From assembly GCA_013397795.1 (NCBI GenBank), contig VZTJ01001390.1:409085-473084 (forward strand): a DNA stretch of 64,000 nt. Reading direction: 5' to 3'. The notes under the pieces are model-generated. The model was given only the letters and a program-made list of their open reading frames with translations. It was not told the origin of the DNA and searched no databases. The DNA comes from Orthonyx spaldingii. Lineage: Eukaryota > Chordata > Aves > Passeriformes > Orthonychidae. This document shows positions 43,348 through 55,728 of the stretch, in pieces; the first letter of the stretch is position 1, and every line of letters begins with the position of its first letter. The position numbers and the translations under genes are program-made.

Positions 43348-46070
43348 AGTCCAAGATAAATCTGATAATCTATAGAAGGATTTATTGAATTCAGGAGTTG
43401 GACTACTTGCATCAAAGATCCATTTGAGCTTTCTGGAGGCTGAAATGCACCACCAGAGCACTGCAGTTTGCTGCCTTCACTCCAGCCAATCCTCCTGCCT
43501 ATAGATCCATTGCAGATATTGCTCACAGCTTCTCTCCTTCCCCTCCCCACCCATCATTGTCACCACCCTAATGAGAGTTTCAGCCACCAGGAGATCGCTG
43601 ATGTCCTGGCCCCGTGGCCGTGGTGTCTGTGGGATTGGGTTGTGGGTGTTGATGGCACCCAGGGAGCCACAATCCAACTGGGAGGAGTCAGAACCCACAT
43701 TAGGTCCCACATCAGGGGAGGTGGGACAGGGCAGGACAGGTTTGCTGGATGGCAACCACAACTCCTGACGAACAACATCACAGACCTGAAGAACTTGAAG
43801 GGCTGGACCAAGAATTTGTGGATCTGGCCTGTGGGATCACCCAAACCATCCTAATTTTGTGTCTGTAGCTTCAGCTCCAGGGACAATGTGACTTCCACAG
43901 AAGTCACCTTTTCTTTTGACTCAAAAATGAAAGACAACCCTTAATAATTTTATATCTCACATTTTGGGGTAATTGGATATACACAGATGACATTTTTGTA
44001 GCTGATTTGGGTCATTCATTCTGTGTGTCCGTTACTACTGCTGTATTCCACGTTGTGAGAAGACAAGAAATTCCTTTTTCCTGATAAAGAACATTATTCC
44101 ATCATCTGCATTGCAAACTGTCTTTTATCATAGCTATGATTTAATCTGATAATAAACTTCTAGGACTCAGGCAATAGTTTCACTCACCAAGTCACATTTG
44201 ATACCTTATTTCCCATGGAAACTTGAAATTCTGTTCAGTTCCTTTAATCAGTATTCAACAAATACAATCCCATTGAAATTTGTTTTTCTTTCCAAAGGGT
44301 AATGGAAAAGGCCTCCTTGCTAGCATTCAGATGTGAGCACACCTAAAAATACCTAATATCAGGAAACAATTATACTTCTTCACTTGAATTCATAATTTGC
44401 ATTTAGAAAGGAGGAAAATATGCCCATAAATAATTGTTCCCCCAGCTTCCTATAAAAAACAAGGACAACCAATGTGAATCTGTAGTTAAAAGTACTGAGG
44501 ATGTGGTTGTCCTACAAAGAGGTAAATTAGTTTTAAACACTAAGAAGTCACACCTTGGGAGAACGGGGCAATTTCTGCACTGTGATGCAAAACCCCAATA
44601 TTTTGGGAAAAAAACCCCAAGCAAACCTTGTTTCTAGTTTGTGTATATTCTTTTATATTCCAAGTCAATAAGTCCGTCCTCTGGAGTCTCCTAGGGAACT
44701 AGACTTAACAGTTCTGGTTTCTCCAAGATTTCCAAAACTGAAGGAAAATAAAAAATTTAGGCAATACTTTTCTCTTATTTCCTCTTTACTAAAATGGGAG
44801 AAACAATCATTTGGGTTCAATCATCATGTTCAATCAAACAATCATCACCTTCAACAAAATTCTTCATTTGGTCCCCAAGTCTGTCAAGAGTTTGGTGAGA
44901 TTTCCAGAGAAATGGATGTGGGATTCGAAATATGAAGTTCAACCTTTTCCTTAGGAAAGGTGAGCAGAAGCCATCGAGGTAAAGAAGGATTTTTTGGGGA
45001 GTACAATCTCCCTTCCACATCCCACACCTGAAATGAGGGACATCTGAATGAATTTCCAAAGGTTTCAGGGTTACCAAATGTTGGGAGGGAAGCCACATTG
45101 AAACTATTCTTACGGAAAAACATAACCTACTCATGTGCCTTTTGTTTATCAAGGGAGACCTGTTGGATCCAGAATTTCTGCTGGGGCTTCCGACTGCTGC
45201 TGATGTGGGCACCACCATGCAGGGAATGGGAGAGACCTGGTGGATCCAGAATTTCTGCCACCTGGTTCCCACCAGGGCTGCTCATCACTGGACTCCCAGC
45301 AGCTGGAGGCTACCAGCTGAATTCCAGCCTTTCCGCTTCATCCACAGATCCCCATCATCTGAGCAGAAGTACCTCTTCAGGTCCAAGCCAGATGAATTGA
45401 AGGGAGAGGTGTCAGACTGTGCTGCCAGGGACAGAGCTAAGACACCCCAAACAGGTGGGAAATGGTGTTTTTTCTCTGATTTCTACTGATATTCCATGAG
45501 CAACATCCCTGAGCACAGCACTCTGATCCTGACAGCCACCAGCATCTCTCAAACCAATTCTTCTCCTGTAATATCCGTCCCTCCTTCTCCCCCTTAGGTT
45601 CAACCTTAATATCCCAACAATATTCCCTGTAGGAAAGATGGAGCGTGGGAGCTTGGAGAGCATGAAAGCAGCCCTAGCCCCAGCAGCTCTGCACAACAAC
45701 ATCCATGGTGCTAATGACTGGAATAATGATGGCATTCTTGTTAGGAACTGTGGAGATGACATAGCAAACACCACTCACAATTACTGTAGAATGTGCAGAA
45801 TTTGGAATAATAAGTGTTCTGAATGCAGAGTGAGAATGGAAGAGCCCCTCAGCAGCTGGATCTCTCCTCCTGTGGTGTTCCAGGGCCCTCGTGGGAGGTT
45901 GCAGGGTCTGGAGCAACATCTTAGGTGGTGATGCTCAAGTTGAACCATGCCAGGTCCCTCCCTCTGTGTGCTGGGCTCTCTGCTTGCAAGGATCCTGCTG
46001 GAATTCCAGACAAAACAAAACAACACAGGCTGACCCAGGCTCCCGAGGAGGGGAGGAAGAGTTTCATTCT
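43348..46070. other. Unclassified AT-rich region beside the LTR fragment
   Basis: About 2.7 kb with a texture unlike its surroundings: AT-rich at 43880-44820, and Gly/Trp/Cys-rich broken frames on both strands on either side. It may be decayed internal sequence of the same retroelement, but I recognise no gag, pol or env motif with certainty. A plus-strand frame at 45638-45931 contains CRMC and CSEC spaced six residues apart, which looks like a zinc knuckle but is probably chance. I call no gene. Confidence 0.35.
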
Positions 46071-46136
46071 CATGGAATCATTAAGGTGGGAAAAGACCCC
46101 CAAGATCACCAATGTTCCTTCTTGGGAAGGACAACC
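46071..46136 (-). mobile_element. Short CR1 3' fragment, antisense, diverged
   Basis: CATGGAATCATTAAGGTGGG, AAAAGACCCCCAAGATCACC and a later GGACAACCC match the CR1 branch whose end reads AAGGTTGGAAAAGACCTCCA. Only about 65 bp remains. Confidence 0.8.
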
Positions 46137-48594
46137 CTACAACTTGTGCACCCCAAGGGTTGTGTTGGGAGGACTCTTCCCTCCACCCTGTCCAGGTTCC
46201 ATCCCAGCAGGATGCACGTTCTCTGCCTGGCCATGTGTCCCGCTCCCACATTCCACAGGCCTGCCATTGAACAGGGACAGCTCGTGGTGCTGGGATGAGG
46301 CTGGATCCCCACGCACACAGGGGACACCTTCACTGTTCTATACATCGGCATCTGACGGGCAACGTGAGTCACGGGCAGCAGCAGGAGATGGGAGGCCAGG
46401 AAAGACATCAGAGGAAGTAGGAGGAGGGGTCCAGAGGATGAGCAAAGGGGATGAGGAAAGCCAAGGAAAAGAAGAGGGTGCCTGGGAGACTCTCGTTTGA
46501 AAGCCAAAGGCTCCCTGCCAAAGCAAACAGTTGGACATGGAGGGCTCTTCATGGCTCTGGTTCATTTGGACCATCTGGCATTTATTGAAATTGCCTCCCT
46601 TTGTGTGTGTTCGGATGAAGTGGGTTTGTATTCCTGCTTTCTCTCCCGCCTTTCTCTTCTACCAGGCCAACGCGTTGCTTCTGTCCCGCCTTTCATGTCA
46701 CACATCCCCACAAAGGCCCTTGAACAAAGAACCTGCTGCGGGGAATGAATCCCAGGAGGAGTCAGGGATGGGGAGCAAACGCCTGCACATGGACGGCCCC
46801 GTGCAAGGGCCTGCTACCCCTTGTCTTACACACTTCCACTGCTTCCCTTGGCCCTCAGTCTGAGAAGGCAACAGACTGAGAGGAAAGATGGAAAGAGAAA
46901 TCGGAGCAGAAGTTAAACGGGAGAACAGAAAAGCAGGGAGAAAAAAATCCTTCCAAAAGGTGCAATTGCAAAGTGATGACAGGCTGGTGGAAGGGAATTA
47001 GCAGAGAGGAGGGCTCTGTTCACCTCCTCCCCTCCCTGCTCTGCTGTGTGATCAGAAAGAAGCCAAAAGAGCTGTTTTGTTGGGAACTTTGGCATCCGCC
47101 GCTCTCCCGCAACGAGGGCGAGAGACTGAAATAATCAACATTTTCCACGGCACAGAAATGCAAACACTCAAACTCACATCTCAACTGACAGTTTCAGTCA
47201 AAATACATCCCCCTGATGCTCTTCAGTTAGAAAAGATTCACAGACTCGTTTCACGGCAGAGCCTGCAGTCCCAGGCCACGTTACACAGCCACACTGCCAG
47301 AGTTTGGATTTCCTGTAAGTCAGCAAGAAGCCTCTGAGGCTCGGGATGTGCTTCTAAGCCTATTGCATGAAGGAGCCTTTCCAGTGGTTTTTCAGGAAGC
47401 CTGCCTCAGTGCAAAAGAAAAAGAAAAAAGCAAAGAACACAAGCTCGAGAGTGGGGAGAGGTTTCCTTTGCCCTGCTCAGCCTCTGGATGCTCCAGAGCC
47501 AGGACATCATTCAGCACAAGACCCCATCCAGCAAAATCTCGTCCCTGGTGCTCCGTGCTCCACTGGGAGATCCATGTGGACTCCAAGGACTGCAGCAAGG
47601 AGCTCGGTGGCTCTGCTGGCACAAATTAGCGGAGCTGAAACTTTAGATCAGTGACAGAGCCTCTTCCTCCTGGGAGCAGTAAATTGCGATGCCGGTCCCT
47701 AAAGACCCTCCTTGCCATTAAGTGATTAATGAATTCATTAACACGTCTGGGAACACGGGAAATATGACACGGACAGCCTGCCTAGGCTTCGCAAAGTATT
47801 TTTCCTAAGGAACAGCAGAGAAGAGTGGCTAATTAAGCTATATGGCCCATGGCAGCACTACTACATTTATCCAGAGGGGATGAGCAGAGGGATGAGATTC
47901 TGCCTCCTGCTCCTGACCGGCTTTTATTTGACCCATAACGAGATGCTAAAATCAAGGGTTTATTGCTATTATAAACCTTTCATTGGAAGGGGGGAGGGAG
48001 AAGACTTTTTACTGTAATGGCTTTAATGACTTTCCCAGCGTTCCCAGTCCAGAGGTAGAATGGTCCCGGGGTAACTGGAGGTAAGGAGAGGGGAAGGAAC
48101 TGCACAATGGCCTCTTCAGATCCTACAGAGAGACTTAATTCTTGCCCTAAAGCCACGGTCACATGCTCCAGCCCGTTTCCCTGACAGTTTTATTTACCAA
48201 CTGTAACCTAACCAAGAGAGCAAACACTTGGGATGAAGTGTGAGCCAGGCTTGTGCTGTGACACCTGCGCTAAATCAGCGCCCGGGATCACCTCAGCAGG
48301 ACACTCCCGCTGCTCCCACGGCTCCAGCCAGGCAGCTGACGGGAGCCAATCCATGCCTGCCGTGGGAATGACAATCCCTCTCCCCCACGTGTGCCTTGGA
48401 TTGGTGTCCCAGGTGTGGCTTCCCGTGGAGCCTGGCTGAAGCCTTCCGTCGGAGCCGCAGGGGCAGCCAGGCAGGGTTAGCTCAGGAAGGGATGTCCACA
48501 TTCCCTCCTTTGAAGGGATAAAGAGCAGCTGCTTGCAGTTCGTTTCCCTTCCTTCATCCTGGGCTTCCTTGTCCCTATGGCCCATATTTCACCA
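46137..48594. other. 2.5-kb repeat-poor non-coding region
   Basis: No gene is recognised. The block at 47680-47890 is the most motif-rich part and is listed separately. Frames (for example 45925-46500 plus and 46106-46552 minus) overlap each other and have no known domain. Confidence 0.5.
47680..47890. promoter_or_regulatory. Candidate conserved noncoding block
   Basis: Dense homeodomain-type sites: CCATTAAGTGATTAATGAA (an NKX2-like TTAAGTG beside ATTAAT), TTCATTAACACG and GGCTAATTAAGC. These lie amid retained CpGs (TTGCGATGCCGG, GACACGG, CTTCGC). It is repeat-free and has no open frame of interest. Enhancer function is inferred from texture alone. Confidence 0.25.
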
Positions 48595-48757
48595 AATCCC
48601 AGAATGGTTTGGGTTGGAAGGGACGTTAAAGCTCATCCAGTCCCACCCCCTGCCATGGGCAGGGACACTTCCCACTATCCCAGGTTGCTCCAAACCCCGT
48701 CCAGCCTGGCTTTGGACACTTCCAGGGATCCAGGGGCAGCCACAGCTTCCCTGGGCA
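48595..48757 (-). mobile_element. CR1 LINE 3' fragment, antisense
   Basis: Starts AATCCCAGAATGGTTTGGG, passes the full palindrome CCCTGCCATGGGCAGGG and stops at CAGCTTCCCTGGGCATTTGC, where the family continues with the protein-coding part. The abrupt stop marks its 5' truncation. It is well preserved, so among the younger copies. Confidence 0.95.
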
Positions 48758-49437
48758 TTTGCTGTATTGTTGCAGACAACGTTGGGTTCATCTCTGCAGC
48801 CACCAATGACTGCAGGAATCCCTTTCCATAACCCAAGTAGGACAACTTTCCTTCAGCCCAGAACGGCAGGGAGAGTTGAGACTGGCTTGTGCCGTCCCCA
48901 GTTCCTTGGGAACATGAGTTTGGGTTTCTTCACTTCCAGAACAAGCTGAGGAAGATCTACAGCAATGCAAGGGGACAAGAGATGCTCTACACAAAGCACT
49001 TTTAACACTTGAAGGCAGTAGAGGTGGCAGGAGCCACCAGGATTTCCTGCAGGTGTGAGGGCTTCAGGAAGTTTGAAAATTGTGGCAAATCAGGCTGGAA
49101 AGAAGACTCCATTTTCAAAACAGTAAATTGGAGAGAGCTCAGAGAAAGCCCCTACAAAGATGAAAGGACAGCAGGTATTGATTTACGTAGGAAGATCAAA
49201 AGAGCTATATTTGTATATAGTAGTTCAGCTAAGTGATGACTAAGTGTTTAACGGGAAGGGTTTGAAGGACACAAACCCGGCGAGGGTTTGTGCAGTGAAG
49301 GAGCTCAACGGGAGCAGTTGGGTGGGAGAAAAGGATGGGAAAAGAGGCAGATCCCAGCTGCCTGCAGGTGTTTTTTGGCAGGGGGATGTGAGCAGCCCTG
49401 CCAACACCCAGCCCCAAGACACACGTGGCAAACCAGT

Positions 49438-49503
49438 TTCCCAAAGCTTTTCAAACTCCATCCTGCACTGCTTCCCAAAGCTTTCCAAACCCCATCCTGC
49501 ACT
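49438..49503. repeat. Tandem duplication, 34-bp period
   Basis: A 32-bp unit (TTCCCAAAGCTTT…CATCCTGCACT) at 49438-49469 recurs at 49472-49503 with two mismatches. Confidence 0.9.
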
Positions 49504-50371
49504 TTGCTCGCTGCAGCTCCACCTCCAATCAGCTCATGCCATGCCACAGGATCCACGAGCACAGGAAGGTCCTCAAGAGGACCCAGAGTGCCCTCACAGC
49601 CTGCACTGTGGGAGACACCAAGGTGACTGAACCTCTGTGTGCTGGGAGTCCTATGATTGCCCTAACTCACACAATACCCCAGAGAGAAACAGAAACAGAA
49701 AAACCCCTATATCTCAAATCCTGAGGACCTATATCCAAATTCTGAGGATCCCACTGTCCTGCTCCATCCACGTCACGGCCTGAGGAATTCATCCCCAGTC
49801 TTTGGACTAATTTAAACATCAAGAAGCTATCGCTTCTTGCCTGGAAACAGTGTTTGAAAAGATTAGCCTGGGTATGGCACAGGACCTGATCCTTCTGCAG
49901 GCTCTGGTGACATCCCTGAATGCAGGGGATGTGCTCCATTCTGCTCCCTCACACTGCTCCACCTCTGCTGGGTTACTCAGGATTTGCAGGGAGGGGGATG
50001 GGACCACAGCCAGAACAGCAAAAAGCTCTTCTGTTCCTCAAGGTGATTCAGACCCAGGTGGGAAAAAGCCAGTTAAAGTGACTGCAATGAGTGAGTGACC
50101 CTCAGTCTCCCCTGTGCTTCCAAGAGCAGAGCCAGGAGCATTTCAGAGGCTGGCACCTTGGAATTCCTCCACAGAGAAGAATCCTGAGGGCACAGCACAG
50201 GCAAGAAACACACATTAACCATCCTGGGTTTTGCAGGGCTGTGGAGTTACAGAATATAGGTAGCAGAGCAACAGGCCTTGAAAGCCAAAGTACCCTTCTG
50301 TCTCCAGTTCGGAAAAAACCCCGGGACCAGTAAAAAACATCCTGGTCACAGGAGACGTGGAAAGAGTGCAT

Positions 50372-50610
50372 TGTGGGCCTGTGAACTGCTGAACCTGTCA
50401 GAAGTGAAAAACACCGTTTGTTACCTTGAAAGGTATTGTTTACCTGTTACCATAAAATGTAGTGTTGTGAAGCACGATAGTTAATTGGAGCACACTGTAG
50501 TGTGGAGTTATTTCCTGTTTGTGTTGTGGTGTAGAAGGAATTATCACTGCACAATAAATGTCTTTCCTCACCACCATCTTGTGAAGTCCGTGCCCTTAAA
50601 AACACCACAC
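50372..50610 (+). mobile_element. Possible solo LTR, weak
   Basis: The segment has an LTR-like 3' part: CACTGCACAATAAATGTC (AATAAA at 50553-50558), then a T/C-rich stretch and TTGTGAAGTCCGTGCCC, like a short R-U5. Upstream there is TGTGGGCC and a TGTAGTG repeat. I could not find matching target duplications or a clean TG…CA pair, so boundaries are guesses. It may instead be ordinary AT-rich DNA with a chance AATAAA. Confidence 0.22.
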
Positions 50611-53600
50611 AGGAATGCACAGGGAAGGAGCTGGGGGCCACAAGCTTCATTAAACAGCTGAATTTTTAAGTTACCTCATAGTCTGAAATCTGCTTACTCT
50701 GCTAAAGGCTGAGCTGCCCACCTGAGCAACGTCAATCCAGCCTTTCAGAGAAGAGATGGAGAAGGGAAAGGGGAAGACAAGCAAGACAGAGAGAATCTGA
50801 TAAAAGAACCTGACTGAATCACTCTCTCATTACCTGGGACGCCCTGAAAACTTTATGGCCTCACTTCTTAGCCTGAAAATACCCACAAGAAACCTTTTGC
50901 TCCAGGATCTGGAGGGACATCCAGGCCGTTTAGATCAATTCCACTGCTCTGCTCTCTGTCCACATCATTCAGCACTTTATCCACCATTTGCTGGAGTGAT
51001 TCTCTTTGCAGGGAACGTTTATAGACAGCAGAAAGGGAGGTCACGAGTAAGCAACGATGAGAACAGGGCAGGTCACAGTGTGGGTTAAACGAGCCCACGT
51101 ACAAGGGGCAGGATCCATGGCCCCTTATAGAGCCACTAAATACATTTTTCTCACCTTTTCCTATCAAGTGTCAACAAGATCCACCCCAATCAAGGGCCCC
51201 TTGATCCGTGTGGCCAAGCAGGGATTCAGGAGGATAAACAGCCACACGTGGTTGGAAAGTGTGACAACACACGGGGTTTTTGCTCAGCCAGACACAGCCA
51301 CCTGACCACGAGCTGCTCACCCCCTCTTCACTGCTGAGGTACATCACTGTGGAAAAATGTAGTCTGATGCAAGCCAGTGCAAGATAACACCTCTGGGAAC
51401 CAGGAATGCAAATGACAGCTCCTTCCAATGTGAGAGATTACCTCAGAAGGCACTGACTGCAGCAGGACTAAAGATGCTGTCCCTGGAGTAAGTGAATATT
51501 CACCGAAGCAGGGACAGGAACCAGGCTTTCACTGGATATTTGCATTTTCTTCTTCTCTTACCCTCCATTTCCCCCCTTTTTCACCCACATTTGCATGACT
51601 TTATATGAAAAAAACAACCCTCTCCAGCATTTTAGGGGCTGTGAGAGCCCTTTTGCAGAGCGTAGCACAGCTCTGAGTTTCCAGAGCTTTTCCAGGAGAT
51701 GTGGGGTGCCCACACAGGAAGGGGAGGCCTTGGAAAGCATTTAAAGGGATTCCATACACACAGCTGAGAGCTGGAAAAACTCCTAACTCGGCTCAGCTGG
51801 CTCAGTTTGCCAAATGCTTCAGAGATCCCAAGATGTCTAGACATCAACATGGAAATATCCTGGCTTGCAGGGGACTTTCCAGGATTTTGACAATGACATG
51901 ATGAGATTCAATGCCTGGAAGCTCAGGTCAGATAAATCCCAAAATATAGTGCAAGTTCCCAGCAGGGAGGGACACTGGGCACTGGAGGACCTCACAAGGG
52001 TGTGGATCCTTCTCCTTGGACACTGCTGTAGTAGATAACTCCTCTACAGCCAGGCTTTAATCCAGCTCCTGGGAGACGGGAGCGGAGGGAGCGGGGCTGG
52101 ATGGCTCAGGGCATCCCTCCGTGCCCCTGCTCCCTTCCTTGTCCCCTCAGCCATGACAAGAACAGGAAATTCTGGGTAATCTGCCGCTCAGCCTTGCACT
52201 TCTCATGGAGCTGTAGTCCAGTCTCACTCCCCAAGACCTCAGGAAGGAATTCATGGATTTATTTTCCTCCTCCAGGCTCATTTGGCCCAGCAGATGTTGC
52301 CTGCTTGTTCTTTTTGTTATCTCCTCACCTTCCTCTGAATGGTCAGAGATGGGCTTGGCTGGAGCTGCCACAGCCAGGGTTTGTGGGTGTGCCAGGAGTT
52401 GGGGTCACCTTGGTCTGTGCCCTTTGGGATCCGTTGGTGCCACCTCACCCGGTCACACGGAGTTTCTGTGACATTTAGTGACGATGGCGGGCACCACACG
52501 CAAAGTTCATAACCTGGACAGCACATCCTTTAGTCTGTCAAGTGATCCCACTGCTCAGAACCTTCCAGGCCTGCCCAAATAAACATATGTAAGAGCTGAA
52601 ATTCATTCTCTCCCCTGCCCTGTCCCCTGGAAAACTCTTTGATGACTAAGCCCATTAGGGGAGGAGCAAATCTCCTGGAAATGTCACAGCTGATCTCTGC
52701 TGACCTTATCAAAGAGCAGGATCAATACCCTGACCTGTTCAGAGCAGGAAACCTTAAGCAAAAGCCAAAGAGAAGCAATTAAAGCAGAATTTCAAGAATG
52801 GGAGTGGGGGGAAGGTGATGGAAATACCCCCTATTCTGGCTCTGGAGAGTGAAAAACAAATGAGCCAAAAGGAACTGTGATGCTGAGAATTATCATCTAC
52901 ATAATTAGTGTTTGATAAAGCAGGAAATAAAACATAACACCCATTCATCATGCTGACAGCTGCAGGACCACGGTGCCAGGCTCTGGGGAGCTGGGGGTTG
53001 TGCCTTCAGAAGGGCAGGTACCAGTCCTCCCCTCCAGCTCGGGGAGCCCAGCGTGCCCTGGAACATCCCAGAGACTGGTTTGGAACATGCCAGCTGTGAT
53101 CCTGTGTTCTGCCCTGCCTGGGTTTGAGGGGTGGAGAGCCCTCAATCTTGGTGACAATTAGGAGCCTCCGGTGAGTCTGGGGTCTCAGGCACACAGGGAC
53201 CTTCAGGTAGCCCAGGAAGATAAACTGACTCTCCTGACACCTGGAACTCAACCAGCTCCACCCCTCACGAGTGCAGCAGTGCCTGCCATGGCTTTGAACG
53301 GGACAAACCATCACCATTCTGAACACCTCATCCCATCCTGGGAGGCAGCAAAGCCATTCCAAACAGCCCGGAGCCAGCTTGCCTTGCAGGATGAGTATGG
53401 ACAGGGGCAAGGAACAGGCCTGGGGACCCAAAGGGACGCAGCCAAAGAATTTCTGGTCAAACACAACCCATCTCAGCTCCTATAAACCATAAAACAGCGC
53501 CTCCCCTCTGTGGGTCTTTTGATTTTTCATAAGATGAGAGAGGATCTTCAGATAAACTCATTATTAACCTTCCCATGAAGAGGGCAATCCACAGTGAAGA

Positions 53601-55029
53601 GGCTCCAGGGCGCAAAGAGGAGCTGTGGTTCCCACAGAGGGCAATTTAAAGGAGCAGGGGACAGAAAGAACACAAAACCAAAGAGAGGGAGATTAAAAGG
53701 TAAATCACTTGTAGGACATCTAGAGCAGCTCTCTCTACAGAGCTTTGCCCAAAGGAGAGATATTTTCCTTTCTCATTATAGCAACTTGTAAGATTTACCT
53801 TTCCTCACAGGGGTGAACACAAGGCATTTGCAGGCAGCTCAGGGGCACAACAGGCAGAAGCCACTAAGAGCCGAGTGCCTGCTGGTGACACCACACACCC
53901 GTCCTGCTGTGCCGGGCTGCGGCGGGTGTGCCCAGCTGCCCACTCAGGATCGATCCCTGGCCATCTGCTGAGGCAGAGCTGTTTCACTGGGAAAACACTA
54001 AAAAAATTCCCGTGAGTACTGCAAGTGCCCCAATTCCCACGTGAATCATCTCACCCTCAGCCACAGGCTGCAGGGAGGAACGGGAACGGCTCTTGTCCCA
54101 GCCCTTCCCCCTTCCCTCCCTTTTTATTTGCCATCCCCTCTAATTTCATCCACTTCTTTTGCTGGCTGGTTCTTCATAATCTCACTCATTAACCCACGAC
54201 AAGGCAGGATCTCAGCTCTCCAGCTGACCACCTTTTCCCAGCACAGACAGAGTGCCCTGTGAACAATGTCTTTGGGAGGTTATCAAAAAAAGCAATCAAA
54301 GCAAGCGTCTGCCATCCTGGGGAATTCTCTGTGAGCTGGGAGCCTCATCAAACCAGGGGAAAGAAAGCAACAGCAAATTTAACAGTGCCATCCCTAGAAG
54401 CCACAGATGGCTGCAGTTCCTAAATAAGCATTACATTAGTGGGAAGGAGAGGGGGAAAAAAATTAAAGGAAGAAAGGAAAATATAACAGCTGTATCTTAA
54501 GCCTGGAGGGTGATGCTAAATCTACGTTTGTAGATGCTTTCAGCACTGGCAATAAAAGCCAAGTTGCTTCCACATTAAAGGGGCACTGCTGAGTGTTTTA
54601 TGCAGCATCCTCGACCAGCTGATCGTTTGGTGGGAACATCCTCCAGCTGTCCGGCAGGATGGGGACCCAGAAAAACAGAAGGAGATGGGTCCACAGAGAA
54701 AAGAAGTGGGGGAAAGCATTAATATTTAATGGAGTGTTTTACACTGCTTTGGATGGAGTGTTCTGCTAAAAAAAAACACCAACAAAAACCAAACAAATAG
54801 AAAAATCAATAGTGCACAATGGCCTTCAATGCACTGACAGAAACATCATTCGCCCTCTCGTCACTGCTGTTGTGTTAAAACCACAGCTCCAACAATTTCC
54901 CCAGCCCAGAATTCTGCTGGGTGGACAAAACAGAGAAAAGAGAATTGGGAGCCTTGAATTGAAATCTTGACCCCTCCAAAGCAGAGGAAACCTCACTGTG
55001 GAAGCAGGAGCTCAGGTGGGGTTCATGGA

Positions 55030-55728
55030 ATGAATCAGAGAATCACAGAATGAACCAGAGAATCCCAGAATAGTTTGGGTTGGAAGGGACCTCAAAGCCC
55101 ATCCCATTCCACCCCCTGCCATGGACAGGGACACCTTCCACTATCCCAGGCTGCTCCAAGCCCCATCCAACCTGGCCTTGGACACTTCCAGGGATCCAGG
55201 GGCAGCCACAGCTTCTCTGGGCACCCTGTGCCAGGGCCTCCCCACCCTCACAGGGAACAATTCCTTCCCAATATCCCATCTAACCCTGCCCTCTGGCAGT
55301 GGGAAGCCATTTCCCCTTGTCCTGGCACTACAAGTCTTGGTAAAAAGTCTCCCCATCTTCCTTGAAAGTCCCTTTTGTATATTGAAAGGCTTCAAAAAGG
55401 TCTCCCCAGAGCCTTCTCCTCTCCAGTCTGAACAATCCCAGCTCTCCCAGCCTTTCCTACCAGCAGAGCTGCTCCATCCCTCTGACCATCCTGGAGCCTC
55501 CTCTGGGCTCTCTCCAGCAGCTCCAGGTGCTCCCTGTGCTCGGCCCCAGGGCTGGGGCAGCTCTGCAGGTGGGGTCTCACCTGAGCACAGGGGCACAGGG
55601 GCACAATCCCAATCCCTTTGCTGCTGCCCACGCTGGGGATCAGCCCAGGGAGCACAGCTGGGTCACACTGAGCTCCTCATCCCCCACACCCACAAGCCCC
55701 TCTGCCCAGGGCTCTTCAGGGAAAGCTC
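55030..55728 (-). mobile_element. Longest CR1 LINE fragment, antisense (~700 bp)
   Basis: The 3' end keeps an expanded terminal array (GAATGAATCAGAGAATCACA, GAATGAACCAGAGAATCCCA). It continues through the untranslated region and the reverse-transcriptase C-terminus: RVGRPWHRVPREAVAAPGSL and SLEVSKARLDG read cleanly on the minus strand, with VRPHLQSC and HREHLELLERAQRR further in. It reaches about 55728 (CTCATCCCCCACACCCACAA, CTGCCCAGGGCTCTTCAGG). Frames are interrupted, so it is not functional. Confidence 0.95.

Larger units (their letters stand above)
48758..55029. other. 6.3-kb non-coding region without recognised mobile elements
   Basis: The longest interval with no confident transposable element. 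No gene is recognised. It includes a 34-bp-period duplication at 49438-49503, an LTR-like segment at 50372-50610 and A-rich spots near 54769-54810. The region 54480-54600 has an AATAAA followed by a T/C-rich part but no other LTR or gene landmark. Confidence 0.48.

Noticed and set aside
45638..45931. Possible zinc-knuckle (CRMC…CSEC) in a plus frame
   Set aside because: The four cysteines alone are weak evidence. No histidine-containing retroviral CCHC pattern is present, and the frame has no other retroviral feature.
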